In this document: positions 41,001 to 49,479 of the stretch, piece by piece | How positions within the stretch are numbered: position 1 is the stretch's first letter | Layout: each line of letters begins with the position of its first letter | NCBI GenBank assembly: GCA_963210315.1 | Contig: OY723323.1 | Location: forward strand, 1,116,001 to 1,180,000 | DNA from: Rhynchopus euleeides | Taxonomy: Eukaryota > Euglenozoa > Diplonemea > Diplonemida > Diplonemidae | Direction: 5' to 3' | Length of the DNA stretch: 64,000 nucleotides | The notes under the pieces: generated by a model | Told to the model about the DNA's origin: nothing | The model's input: the letters and a program-made list of their open reading frames with translations, nothing else | The model's database searches: none | Translations under genes and position numbers: made by a program

Positions 41001-41148
41001 TATGGGGGGGTTGTGGGGAGGGTTCGCCGGCGGCGAGAGGGTGCTGCGCCACGGGCGCTCCCCCTATCCCCTGGTCGGCGCCCCCGCCGGGGGAACCGGA
41101 AGCCTTAGGGTGTAGGCCGGGTCCCCCCTTGAGGGGGCGCCTCACCCC
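35086..41148 (-). CDS. Retrotransposon ORF2: OTU protease, APE endonuclease, RT, RNase H, zinc modules
   Basis: Numbering from the GTG at 41145. There is no ATG until residue 106 (40830). The OTU-like cysteine protease spans about 100-235 (DGNC, Cys123; FHYD, His230). The APE-type endonuclease spans about 298-545 (LQETR, GDLN, RLDICLL, PTHCP). The RT spans about 850-1150 with motif A DFKKCFD, QGCP, and FVDD in place of YADD. A CCHC zinc knuckle C-x2-C-x9-H-x4-C lies near 1412. RNase H spans about 1625-1760 with all four acidic residues (FDGG, AEYE, GDSQ, DALSNAA). At 1925-1985 are two identical-pattern Cys/His modules. It should be translated by UAG readthrough, re-initiation or internal initiation. 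The protein copies the element by target-primed reverse transcription; the OTU may act on polyprotein or host ubiquitin (inference). Confidence 0.9.
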   Translation of the reverse strand, partial: GVRRPLKGGPGLHPKASGSPGGGADQGIGGAPVAQHPLAAGEPSPQPPHREPKPAGTGVTSAGPLDRARVHRSHAPGAGEPRGLRGGGGQEYSPSSVEQDDRWLAEMAQRLLAVREAVAKDGNCQYTGLAVQCAGWTAASLRAAVVEALGQDAERRATYAPDIDDPRAPPSYDDYIAAQAQSGVYGDGATLRVAAEVLGAQVWVLGTTDRLHLGRVGSGDKVICLTWRPFHYDVLRIPLTLARELAASTTNRWKLPTATPTPPPVAPTATAATTISPIRGPAPRPPPRRPAPRPASPGVLRVASANVTSLSTHLCDVADLKADVVALQETRVPDPSKGTLSSYFAAHGWSMHWGKGMPKVKGANGYEQTRPGGVAVMAKEGLVAQVVQPKTKLEKKLHDSTRLVHVVLATSNGKTALHILCVYGHSGMEVRVQRETLLQEALDLAAGLGQVPVLLLGDLNTNPETSAVLSQACRVGGWTDAAVSYAELKQQEVRNTCWASKEGTRLDICLLNPCAAPALRSVEVAEKGEYGIPTHCPLFVDLDLAAFRRPKQICILPAPFPKCKPTLGGAAAREVLLDVLTAEKTKKGATGAQLLRRASACSENFLKRVHVGQLGRQEAAYTGRAEGYHMQQSRVATKHRPASARGAGDKNTRAKDKLLGNLRTLILEGRHRLLESAPYPPTPNEEHAWDAAKKRLKGGGLPPGLEAALAGTTSQLPDLETMEMALVALEGSQRGMFDALRDERLRTWKARMQKAWTQEAGIVFSYLADRFCAPTTFMRREDGSFTACPKEADELLRSDTAWGGYFRKYATTPEPRWDTFRQRYSDFLPDPAEMECKTITAEDVGTALAKMSTSTSPGLHGWRVHELRQLPGDLLKLFAEVFNEVERSGEWPEQLMHAMICLIPKPGSSGEPLSQRPISITPVLYRVWAAIRVKPALKWLESIAPEDLHGCRPGHGAEDLIWHLAARIEEAHLTGQPLYGVALDFKKCFDTVPIDLTFCLAAELGFDGRVLRTLRAAYGSMQRHFRVSGTIGEGFLPTNGIMQGCPISVVLINVLVGVWMRMAEHRQGTRALSFVDDVYAVTPSPGTLQAVVDDSADFSHDTGMVICAEVKSHVFSTSPEPLTPIVYRTRDGTATPLRQRDSFDCLGAMLHARPLEGPEVPKSERVARRKEGAEQNLRRTSALPLPVQWKGQAAAMTAGSRLYYDALVTRWEDADIRRWRGLFVAALWSGPPRRAREAVLDVLHHAHRVDPAVAPRYRQITTWAMQVKKWGRCRVLSETAWDSRVRLTGTGPFALFRAALRWIGWSWSTATTLSYTDEAGRSIVFDPTAATTSGWGIFAHDLRQALRTQVAKALAGRRDDFAGAQHGIDGQATRCVLEGEGAAVTGYQRGLLRSVIAGAVPVRGRTGQGGICRYCNAGTPETVMHLWWECSAWDPIRQNHPITAVDRSTWPPCLALCGVAPAFRHGIPEDRQPLPLSFARRVDIVAQLHRYFIAILSARQEKDGLLDRSARHHRTLHYPWGWCTPNPERACIPVRAPSTVKQTWGKRPPELWVALCDWLRGLKWGPQGGEHTVTLMELAVDFELSTGLTLPEVETRRIRPHTPDPPERGPREARPRIPEDTAPGLTLYFDGGARDNGTPFALAGAGAVLYRDGLKVSEEILPLLNVRSNNIAEYEGVRAGLRLLRRGDPPPEGNVTVRGDSQVVLRHLKGEAVCRDKSLRPLFLSTARLAADLGPRITLTYEHVKRELNVDADALSNAAMDEAERQGETSQEQLRQDFAAFQKSILGKAHSLRQLCEVVRKTSKQPWHCGHTASSTVLTAIGGTVAGGLSRRAQLSPATESVMRSLQAHTAGPGLNQRDTAFHSRGMAWAATFAPQPHYPEGWQQAAQQWTASSRQANARTGRSWERRGAAPRTAPPGARRNAKMLTCALHWKPRCVDCRRRRLSEEDCCRDHHGKNDGLQVTMEFCKTHRMGRCGDCHSSAKSLTHCCGTHHAGYASRPPRSGTELAPHSNPSGASAVT

Positions 41149-41160
41149 CTAGTAGGGGGT
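41124..41160 (-). promoter_or_regulatory. ORF1-ORF2 junction: UAG in a perfect hairpin, second hairpin downstream
   Basis: Reading the minus strand, ACCCCCTACTAGGGGGT (41160-41144) is an 8-bp perfect inverted repeat around one base, with the ORF1 stop TAG inside it and GGG as the next codon. Thirteen bases later CCCCCTTGAGGGGG-type bases (41137-41124) can form a second stem. The frame is the same on both sides. This fits programmed stop readthrough or termination-reinitiation. Confidence 0.6.
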
Positions 41161-43632
41161 GTAGCGCTTAGCCCCCCTCCACAGTAGGGGTGCCTTGCCG
41201 TTCTTGCCCGCGCCCTTTCCCGCCACTCGGGGTGTGTCGTTGACGTCCTGATCAGCTGCCGCGTCCCCTTGTCCGGCCTCGGCCCCTTTGTTCCCGGGCG
41301 CGGGTTGCTGAGGGGGGGGTAGCTGCTCGGACGCCGGGGGCTGCCCTTCGCCTCCGCATCCAGGGTCAGGCTGCTGCTGCTGCGGTGCGGGCACGGGTGT
41401 ATCCCCGGGCGCAGGGGCGGCTGCGGGCGCTGCGGAGGTGGCGGTGGTGGTGTTGTTGTTGCTATCAGACGCGGGGGGTTCGAGGTCAGCGTTGGCTGTG
41501 GGGGCAGGTTGGTCAGCCCCTGCCGGTGGTGGCGCGATTGCCGTTTTGGTCTGGGCCGGCTCCGCTGTTGCCGCCACTGGGGGGGGTGGCGCCGTTGTTG
41601 CTGTTGTTGTTGCTGCCGTTGCCGTAGCATGGCGCAGCGCCTCCCTCACCTGCACATCCTCGCGGATGACCTCTTGCAGGGTCGCCGAGGCCCTCTCCCG
41701 TTCCCTGGAGGTGTCCCTGCCCTCGCGGTTGCGGGCCCGCCGCGGGGAGCGGCACCGGCTCCTGCGCTGCTCACCTGGCCTCCCCCGGGCGGGCTGGGCA
41801 TGGTAGTGGTGGTGGAGCTCGGCGAGGTGCGCCCTCGTCTCCTCCGCGACTGCCCGCTGTGATTCAGCGAGCTCGGCGCGCATCCCCTCCAGCTGCCGCC
41901 GCCCGTCTGCCACCATTGCCTGCTGGGCGTCATTGCCCACGCGCTGCCTGCCCAGCTCCTCCCGGAGCTCGCCCAGCTGCTGCTCGCTCGCAGCCCGCAG
42001 GCCGTCCGCAGTCGCCTGCGCTGTCGCCTGCACGTCGGCGAGGGCGGCTGTCAGGCGCGCGTCCGCCTGGGCTTGGCTGAGGCGCCCCTCCTCGGCGACG
42101 GCGGCCAACCGCGACAGCAGCTCCACCCCTTGCTGTTGCTGCTCACCTAGCGCGGCCGTGATGCGGGCGACCTCCGCCTGTCCCGCGCTGCTCACCCGCT
42201 TCTGTTCGTCCTTGAAGGACTTGAACTCCTTGCGGAGGCCGCTCATGCCCGTCTGCAGGGACTTCGCCTGGAGCTGGGGCAGTGCCTGCTGCGCCTCCCC
42301 CACGCTCCCCTGCAGCCCCAGCATCGCTTCCCGGGCCCCCTGCACCTCCGCGAGCAGGGCGTGGCGGTGCTCCTCGCTCTGGTCGTGGCGGGTGGTGTGC
42401 TGCTGCAGCTGCTCCCGCACTGCCCGAAGGCTCGCCTCCAGCGTCGCCGCCCTCCCGCCGAGGGCCTCACCCCTGCGGCGCTCTTCCCCGAGGCCGCTCT
42501 CCGCGTCCTTGCGCAGGCCAACAAGCAGGCCGCGCAGCTCCCCGTGCACTCGGGCGTGCTCCACGCCCTGCCCCTCCAGCTGCGCCTTCAGCTCGCGCAC
42601 AGCCTTCGGTGTGCCAGGCTGGGGGGGAGTCGCGGCGGGACGCTCCTGGAGGTCGTCCAGCTGGCGCTGCTGGGCTGCCAGGCGCTGCAGGAGCTCATCC
42701 TGCCGGGCCTGCTGCTCCCCGAGCTGCTGCTGGAGTCGCCGTACCTCGGCGCGCTCCCCCTGCGCGGCTGCCTTCTGCTCCCCAAGCTCCTGTTGAAGTC
42801 GCCGCACTTCGGCGCGCTCCCCTTGCGTGGCCGCCTGCTGGTGGCCTTGTTGTGTAGCGAGTTGTTGCTCAAGGCGCTGTCGCTGCTGGTCCTGCTGCCT
42901 CTGCTGCTCCTTGAGCAGATCGTGCAGGCGCTGCACCTCCTGCTGCAGCGCGGGTACGTGCAGGCGCTGCACCTCCTGCGTGGCGCCGGCGCCAGGGTCG
43001 GCTGCGGTGGCGGCGGCGGTGGTTGCGGCGGGGTCGTGGCCGAGGGCCACGAGGCGGCGGCCCAGACGCTCCAGGTCCTTCTGGAGCCGCTCCACACGCT
43101 GGCGGGCCTGCTGCGCGTGCTGCTGCGCGGCCGCCGCGGCGCCACCCCCGCGTCCGGTCTTCCCCAGGTGCGTCCTGGACTTGGCGGCCCGGCCCGCCTT
43201 CGCCGCCGCCTCGCGCTCTTCCCGCACTCTGGCCTGGAGGCCATCGTACCGCCTCTTGAGGCGGTCCAGCTCCTCTCCCTTCTTCCGCTCCTCCGCCTGC
43301 CGCCGCTTCTCCTCCTCCAGCAACGCCGTGTCCGTGAGAGCCACGGCCTTGCCGTTCACCTGCACCGACCATGTGGGGGGGGTGCCAGAGGGGGGGGGGC
43401 TGTCCGCGATGATGACGGCTACGCCGTCCTTCGGCTCCTCGACATGCGCCTCCCACTGGAGGTGGCGGAGGATGGCGCGGACATGCGCCGCGCGGTACAG
43501 GGGGGGGAGGGGCCCGAGGGTGTATTCCCGGGGTTCGTTGAAAACGAGGGGGGGCAGGGGGGCGGCCTGTTGGCCACCGGCCTGGGGGCCGGTGTTACCG
43601 GAGGAGACCCCGTGGAGGTCGGCCTGTGACAT
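41149..43632 (-). CDS. Retrotransposon ORF1, coiled-coil gag-like protein (827 aa)
   Basis: Starts at ATG 43632 (MSQADLHG) and ends at TAG 41151-41149. A short globular N-terminal part (about 40-110, with a WSVQVNGKAV beta segment) precedes an extremely long Gln/Glu/Arg/Ala-rich coiled coil (about 110-640; repeated RAEVRRLQQ-type heptads). A basic SRCRSPRRAR patch and a Pro/Ala/Thr-rich low-complexity tail follow. By analogy with other non-LTR ORF1 proteins it should trimerise or multimerise and bind the element RNA. No CCHC knuckle is visible. It shares its frame with ORF2. Confidence 0.85.
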   Translation of the reverse strand: MSQADLHGVSSGNTGPQAGGQQAAPLPPLVFNEPREYTLGPLPPLYRAAHVRAILRHLQWEAHVEEPKDGVAVIIADSPPPSGTPPTWSVQVNGKAVALTDTALLEEEKRRQAEERKKGEELDRLKRRYDGLQARVREEREAAAKAGRAAKSRTHLGKTGRGGGAAAAAQQHAQQARQRVERLQKDLERLGRRLVALGHDPAATTAAATAADPGAGATQEVQRLHVPALQQEVQRLHDLLKEQQRQQDQQRQRLEQQLATQQGHQQAATQGERAEVRRLQQELGEQKAAAQGERAEVRRLQQQLGEQQARQDELLQRLAAQQRQLDDLQERPAATPPQPGTPKAVRELKAQLEGQGVEHARVHGELRGLLVGLRKDAESGLGEERRRGEALGGRAATLEASLRAVREQLQQHTTRHDQSEEHRHALLAEVQGAREAMLGLQGSVGEAQQALPQLQAKSLQTGMSGLRKEFKSFKDEQKRVSSAGQAEVARITAALGEQQQQGVELLSRLAAVAEEGRLSQAQADARLTAALADVQATAQATADGLRAASEQQLGELREELGRQRVGNDAQQAMVADGRRQLEGMRAELAESQRAVAEETRAHLAELHHHYHAQPARGRPGEQRRSRCRSPRRARNREGRDTSRERERASATLQEVIREDVQVREALRHATATAATTTATTAPPPPVAATAEPAQTKTAIAPPPAGADQPAPTANADLEPPASDSNNNTTTATSAAPAAAPAPGDTPVPAPQQQQPDPGCGGEGQPPASEQLPPPQQPAPGNKGAEAGQGDAAADQDVNDTPRVAGKGAGKNGKAPLLWRGAKRYTPY

Positions 43633-43658
43633 CCTGCCCGTGTATCCCTCTCTCCTCC

Positions 43659-44040
43659 TGTGTGTGTGTGTGTGCTTCCAAGGTGCCCCGACACCTCCCG
43701 GCGCTTACCGGAAATCGATTCGCGTGTGGAGGTCCCACCCCCCACCCCCCAATTGCGCAAGGCAAAGTTGTCCTAGCATGCCCTCAGCATGCCTGCGTGC
43801 GTGCACCGGAGGCAGCATCACATCCGGTTCCACTCGGCGTGAACTCCACTAAACTAACAGCTTAACGTGTGTGCACAGTGGGGGATCACACAAAGAGCAA
43901 GCGCTCGGTGATGTCTCTACTAATATAAAAAGATTCACGTGATACGGCATCAGGCAGTTCGCTTGGTGCGACCTACACTCGGAAAAGGTGTGTCTCTGCG
44001 CTCTGATCCGCACTTATTTTTTTTAAGCACACTCGTGTGA
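43659..44040. other. Intergenic 5' of the retrotransposon
   Basis: Starts with a (TG)8 tract that may be the insertion target. No gene or recognised repeat up to the family B element. Confidence 0.45.
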
Positions 44041-44213
44041 GCGGAAAGCGCCCCACCACAGCTGCAACCAAACGTGCTCTATACACTAACCCCACCCTTC
44101 ATCAGGCTCAGGGTGTGATCAGTTCAGGGTTTTGTGTGTAGAAGCGTCAACGCAAGAAACAAAGGAAATTCATCAGAGCGGTTGTAGCTGTGAAGAGATA
44201 GGGCGCTTTTTGC
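44041..44213 (+). repeat. MITE-like repeat family B, copy 2
   Basis: Outer ends GCGGAAAGCGCC and GGGCGCTTTTTGC, inner ends CACAGCTGCAACC and GGTTGTAGCTGTG, inverted to each other. The centre carries GAAGCGTCAACGC. Near-identical in inverted orientation to 61029-61198. Confidence 0.75.
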
Positions 44214-45405
44214 TTCGTTTTTATCTTCTGCGTTGGCGCTTCCACACACAACAACAAAAAAGAAGGCTAGCGCGCGTGTGGCTGAAGTTGGAGTCATGAA
44301 TTTCCTCCTCCTCCTCCCCACCCCGCACCCCCTTTACAACCTCATAAGACAAGACATGCCAATTCTCCTATATCCTTCTACAACCTACCCCTGCCACCAC
44401 CCCGCACAATTTTCATTGTGTGTGGTTGTGTACTGCAGCGGAGATCAGCAGCAGCATCAGGTGCTCGGGTGTGTGCTCTGCACTGCAAGACTGCCCAACT
44501 CAGATGAACTCATGTCAGGTGGCAGAGGACGGTTTTTTAGTTTTAGTTAGTTCGGCGGAGCCAACTGGGGAAACTTTCTGTGCCTTTAGCTGGGTTTTGC
44601 GACCCCACTCACACCACCCCGCCAGACTCAGGGAAGTGGTGTGCACAAGGAGTGGGGTCGGCGTCCCAACAAAACAACTTTCGGCAGAAGGTTGGTTTGT
44701 TGTTGTCTCGATTATTTGCCCAAACAAGCTTGCTTGTCACAGCGAAAGAGTCAGTGGGAGCGTACCCGCGCGCAGTGTGTTTTGAGAGAGCAACACAAAA
44801 CCACTTAATCACAGCAACGCCCTTCACAGGGGCCACAACACACTGCCGCTCGTGCGCGCAAACAACACAGTCCAGTTTTTGGAGGCTTTCAAAACACGAG
44901 GGAGGGGGGCGGAGGCGATACAAACGGCACGAGGTCCAACAACAAGTCATCTGGGAATGCAAACGGTAAGGCAGGGGGGTGTGTGTATGTCTGTGATTGC
45001 CATCACAGCAGCAGTCATGCCCCTGCAGTCATCACCCTATCCCCCTCCCCAAAGGGTTCTTTCCGGATTTTCTTTGCGGATTTTTTTTGGGAAACGAAAC
45101 CCTCTTATTTGCGTGCTAAGAGTCAAGTGGAACGGCTGTGTTCACGCCGATCCTGAAGTATCTGCAGCGTGGTGGAAGTGCAGCAAGCCCCCCCCCTCCC
45201 CCCCGACCCACACCCTCGCCTTTCCACACCGCTCTCTTCGCTGTGTGTTGCATTTGTGTGTGGTGATCAAGCGTCGCTTTGTACAGCAGCACAAGTACAG
45301 CAGAACCAACAACAGCTCTGCGCGAGTGTTGCTCAGCAGGGGGCATGGACGGATCTGAACTCCATTATGTCGAACGCACCCCCCCACAGGCCACACCACA
45401 CATCG
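44214..45405. other. Intergenic, 5' flank of small gene copy 1
   Basis: A further core (GCGTTGGCGCTTCCACAC) lies at about 44229. The last 230 bp match the flank at 47560-47689: a TTCCACACCGCTCTCTTCGC block and, directly before the gene, CGAACGCACCCCCCCACAG. That tract is a likely splice-acceptor-type signal. No gene is supported. Confidence 0.55.
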
Positions 45406-45975
45406 ATGCCGCAGGAATCTGTGAAGTGGGGCGCTATCGCAACCGAGTCGTGCCTCCCTGTGAAGCCGCTGAAGGAGGTCGTGCTGCCTGACCCGAAGCC
45501 TGTCCCCTCCCCTCCTGGTGTGCCGAATGTGTGTTACCTCAACCATCCCATCATGAAGCACCACGCCACGAGCAAAGGGGTTTCGAAGCGCACCATGCTT
45601 GCACGCGATACAGGCCTGTGGCAGATTGGTGATAGAATGGTCGTGTGCCGCTACCTGCACTACACCAACATTGCAGAGATCAGGGTGTGGGGCGACATGG
45701 TGCACATCAAGGCGGAGCCGTCATCACGGCTTCGGGACTGGCTGTTCTCGATGAGCGAACCAGAGCTGCACATGGCCACGGTGGACCAGCTCCGGATGCT
45801 GACGGTTTTCGAACCGCGGAGCGTGCTGACGACCGACCGCCCCATCGACATGCAGGACGTGCACCACAAGGCGCAGCGCAACACGCTTGACTGCCGCGCC
45901 GCGCTCGAACTCTACAGCCCTTTACCGAGGCTGCACCAGCCAGGCACTACCTGGCACCCAACAGGCGACAGCTGA
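45406..45975 (+). CDS. Unrecognised small protein family, copy 1 (189 aa)
   Basis: The start ATG 45406 is conserved in all three copies (MPQ[E/K][S/A]VKWG), and identity between copies begins there in the protein and in the CCACACCACACA leader. The frame is open further upstream but not conserved. The protein has a Pro-rich N-terminal part (LPVKPLKEVVLPDP) and a strongly conserved second half (IRVWGDMVHIKAEP, DWLFSM, MATVDQLRML, RSVLTTDRPIDMQDVHHK). No signal peptide, membrane segment or known domain is seen. A small soluble, perhaps nucleic-acid- or metal-binding protein is conceivable from the His/Asp/Arg content, but I assign no function. Confidence 0.75.
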   Translation: MPQESVKWGAIATESCLPVKPLKEVVLPDPKPVPSPPGVPNVCYLNHPIMKHHATSKGVSKRTMLARDTGLWQIGDRMVVCRYLHYTNIAEIRVWGDMVHIKAEPSSRLRDWLFSMSEPELHMATVDQLRMLTVFEPRSVLTTDRPIDMQDVHHKAQRNTLDCRAALELYSPLPRLHQPGTTWHPTGDS

Positions 45976-47040
45976 AGAGGTGTGGCCGTGTGTTCTGCAC
46001 TGCTGCAAAAAATGCACGTTGTGTGGGCACGGTGGAAACTTCCAATGCCGTTCTCTCAGCCCAGATGCCAAAGGGTAGCGACTGTGTGGACAGACAACAC
46101 ACCAGCCTTCACGGGGCAAGACACGCGCGGCACATCCACCCTGGGTGTGCCCACAGGCAACGCCCCTGAACAGATCACCTAACCTCGCCCTCAGGACAAA
46201 GGGGCTGATTGTGGAGTCAAATGTGCCCATAACTTGGCGGAAAACTTGAGACAGTATGACGCACATTATACAGCTCTGTATCACCCCAAAGCCGAGAGTG
46301 GCGTGTTTCCCGTTCTCCGTGGCGTGTTTTTGTTGTTGCTGTGGGGTGTTCAGCGTTCGAAGAATGCCAACTGTCGTATCATGCTCCCCTTCTCTCTTGT
46401 GATTCATCCCGGCTGCATTAGTTTTTCAACGTTCTCTATCCTATGGTTGAACAACGTCCTTGCCATAGGGGGGGGGGACTCGCTACCAGCCACCCCCAGC
46501 AGCGCCTCGTCAATTCAGTGAGGGGAACCAGGCAGATCACATCGTGACAAGCGACGCGGCACCCTGAGCGCACGACATGCAACGTGTAACGTTGCATGCC
46601 GACAAATGGGATCACCAAAGCCCGCCCCTCTCCGTGCGACCAGCGTAAGTGAACAATGTTGCGGACAATCATCGTTGTGCCGTTTTCTTTCCTCCCCAAC
46701 GTCAGGTTTTATGCAATATGGGACCGCATCACAGCACAGCACAGCACAGGACAGCACAGGACAGGACAGGACAGGACAGGGCTCCTTTTCAGCGTCAGGA
46801 AGAGGGAGCTGGGGCGGGCGTGTTTTTGGGCAGCAGAAGAAGGACAACCTCAGGATCCGCACAGCAGGGGCTGCGGTTGTGTTGTGTGCCCGGTATTCTG
46901 GTGTTTTTGTGCTGGCTGGTGTGGGCTCAACAGCCCGGATCTGCCTTTTTTTTGCAGTTGCTGGGGCAGGGTGTTTCTCTTATTATAGCGAAATGGAGTC
47001 CGATTTCGCTCAAGAAAAGGTAGTCCGGCACTGTTCCCAC
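45976..47040. other. Intergenic with (CACAG)n/(GGACA)n microsatellite
   Basis: Contains a partial relative of the CTCGCTACCAG MITE at about 46465-46530 and a CACAG/GGACA microsatellite at about 46733-46780. The short open frames have no support. Confidence 0.5.
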
Positions 47041-47689
47041 AAGGGGGCACACCCTGCCAAGGTGCCTGCACCCTGTTGCGAGCTGATTTGAAACAGTTAT
47101 GTAACCCGTTTCTGCCCTGTGCGAGAGGCGCCTTTCCCCCTTTTTTGCTTCTTTTTGTGACAACACGCACCGTGCTCACGGAAGGCGTTCCAGATCGAAT
47201 AAACAGTTTCGTTTCACCCATCGTTGCAGCCCAGACAGCCCACCCACACGAAGGAGAAGGTCTGCTGTCAAGCCTGCCGCACTGCGAGGCCCAGCCCCTG
47301 AGGCTGCAGCTGGCGGGACCCTCCCAGAGAGGGCTTGGTTCACCCAAAACTCGGATGTGGCACCCCCGGTCGCTGAGACACCCCTTCGCATCCTCTGGAG
47401 GATGTGCCTCGCAGTGCACCTTTGTAGGACAGCGTGAGAGGCGCCGTCTGTTCACCCATATGGATCCTGCCTGGTGCAGTGCCCCGCAGGCGGTGCCCTC
47501 ATTCGCTCTGCCTGTGTCGGGGTGTGCTCGACGCTGCCTTTGCAGTGACCTGAAGTGTAGCAGGGTCTCGCGCCCCTCCCGCCCCTCCCCCCCGACCCGC
47601 ACCCTCGGCTTTTCCACACCGCTCTCTTCGCTGTGTGTTGCATTTTGCAAATGGAATCATTTTATCGAACGCACCCCCCCCCCCCCCCC
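47041..47689. repeat. Duplicated flank block (recurs at 53300-53535)
   Basis: Blocks such as CTGCCAAGGTGCCTGCACCC, TGTAACCCGTTTCTGCCCTG and GCTGCAGCTGGCGGG occur in the same order at 53300-53535. Its last 130 bp match the 5' flank of small gene copy 1. It ends in a 16-bp C run (47674-47689) where the stacked elements begin. Confidence 0.75.
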
Positions 47690-47699
47690 TAGGCATAGG

Positions 47700-47816
47700 G
47701 TGCGGGCGATTCGCCTATCGCCCTATATTCGCCCAACCGGGTTCGAGCCCCGATTATCGCGTATCGAATCGCCTTATCGCCCAATTATCGCCTGATTATC
47801 GCCAAATTATCGCCCG
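47700..47816. repeat. ATTATCGCC-type short tandem repeats
   Basis: Irregular repeats of the 9-mer ATTATCGCC and ATTCGCC/TATCGCC variants directly after the CCTAGGCATAGGG element edge. Confidence 0.7.
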
Positions 47817-48124
47817 TTTTTGGTAAAACACACCCCGTGTGGTAGAGAAAATACGGCAAGAGTCTCGCTGGGTCGGAAGAGCAGATGGGTCCCGCAACAG
47901 CTCCCGGGGAGCAGCGGGTATTTCGCATAGGATACCGGATGTGTGAACACGTTTGTGCGGTTTGTTCTGTGTTTTGTGTGAACATGTGTGTGTGTGTATG
48001 CTCCACCCAACCCGACACATTTCTGTACTTCAGACAGGTAAGGTCACTCGACACGCGGGGGGGGGGGGTTTTGTGTGTGGTTTTTCTGCCAGCCGATATC
48101 ACTAGCGCCAGCGAGAAAAAAAAA
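47817..48124 (+). repeat. SINE-like A-tailed repeat, type c, copy 1
   Basis: 308 bp near-identical to 60699-61016: starts TTTTTGGTAAAACACACC, ends GCGAGAAAAAAAAA. Its head (AACACACC.GTGTGGTA) and the CTGTACTTCAG stretch are shared with the type d repeats. It contains TTTCTGTACTTCAGACAG followed by GTAAGG. Confidence 0.75.
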
Positions 48125-49464
48125 CGCGTGACGAGTGACGGGTTGTGGTGGAAGCGATCAATGCAAAAATCATCTGAAAGGAAGACTCGAGAGACTGCTG
48201 CTGTATTTCCTTCACACTTTCTGAAGGGGTCTTGAGCTAGTGGTGAGTGGGTTACCGCTCTACTGACCCTGGGTCCCACAGGGCCCTGTGACCTCGTCAA
48301 CAACTGGGCCAAGACCTAGGATTCTGCATCAGAAATCAGTTCTGACCACTGACGTCATGTGGGTGGGTCATTTCCTCGGTCAAAACCCACGTGAGGAACT
48401 GGGCATTGGCCCAGATCCTGACCTCGCTCAGGACCTGTTCACTCGCCGTTACTAGGAGCACTCGTAAGCATGAAGCGGGTACACCTTAGTGTTGAAGGAG
48501 ATGCGTGGTTCTAGTGTAGTCGGTCTGAATGGGAGAAGATGCACTCCGTACGTTTGAGATGGCTCATTGCAGAGCCCACAGGAAGCTTCACGGCTGATCT
48601 GAGACCTGGGGCGGTTCTGACCCTGGTCACAGAGTCCTCACCCACTGAGAACACTGGAGCAGAGGGCTTGATCTAGGTCAGGAACCGGGTCTTCACTGAG
48701 GCAATGACCCACTCACCACCTCAGCAGTGACCTGCCATTGCCAGGGAGCGCGTCCTTGGGTGTGGTGCCTCACCTGTGAGCATGTGGTACAGGGACGCCA
48801 TACGAGAGTCTCAGATGCCTCCTCTGATGGGAGCAGCGGACTGGAACAGGCACCTGGTACAGCAGGCACGGGTACAAGAAATGGCCCAGAAATAGCGCTC
48901 AGCAGAAGCGCAAGATTTGCCCGTCTCAGCTTCCAGCCCCAACTTCTGCTCAACGGTATTGTCGGGAAATCCTCAGGCATGTCTGCATTGTCAAATTTGA
49001 GGCTGATTGGGAGCCACAAATGTCTGGATTGAGGGGGTCGACGGAATCCACAGTTGAGATACGGGCCAGTCTCTCAAAGGAAGAGGAAACCAGATCTGAT
49101 TGCTCTCGCGGACGAGCAAGACGTTATGTAGGACGCAGTTCATGGACCAGAACTACGGACGGACCTCCCGAGGGCCATCCGGCGCCGCTGGCAGTCCCAG
49201 AGGGTGATACAAAGGGCACCAGCGGAAATTAGCAGACTGCACAAATAGCCTCAGGTACAAGTTCTGTCCCAAAAATTTTGGTTGCTAAAAAAGGCATCGT
49301 CGGGGGCATACCACCCCCTGGGAGTGGGCGGAATTGAGTTTCCGGAGTATATTGGGCACTTTCTGCCAGCAGAATCACCTTTTGAGGGTCAAAAACTCGT
49401 TTCTCAAAATTTGGCCAATGTACACGCTTTTTTAGGTGCAGTGACCCACCCCTAACCCCCCCCC
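48125..49464. other. Unassigned sequence inside the insertion block
   Basis: About 1.3 kb without a supported gene, ending in a 12-bp C run (49456-49467). It may be a further element whose right end I cannot define. Confidence 0.4.
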
Positions 49465-49479
49465 CCCTAGGGCTAAGTT

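Larger units (their letters stand above)
35026..43658 (-). mobile_element. Non-LTR retrotransposon, OTU-APE-RT-RNase H type
   Basis: One minus-strand element with a gag-like ORF1 (43632-41149) and a pol ORF2 (41148-35086). The edges are inferred: (GT)n tracts lie just outside both ends (43659-43674 and 35012-35025), as if it had inserted into a GT microsatellite. The 5' leader would then be only about 26 nt. Both ORFs are intact apart from the UAG between them, so it looks young and possibly active. Domain order recalls the Dualen/RandI clade of green algae, but I find no C-terminal restriction-like endonuclease. Confidence 0.85.

Noticed and set aside
42361..43629. 422-codon plus-strand Leu-rich frame that looks like a membrane protein
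   Set aside because: Antisense to the ORF1 coiled coil: CAG and GAG codons read backwards give Leu. Retroelement domains are all on the minus strand.
47700..47790. Possible tRNA (GGTTCGAGCCCC resembles a B box)
   Set aside because: The T-stem is imperfect and no acceptor stem, D arm or anticodon arm can be drawn around it; the surroundings are short tandem repeats.
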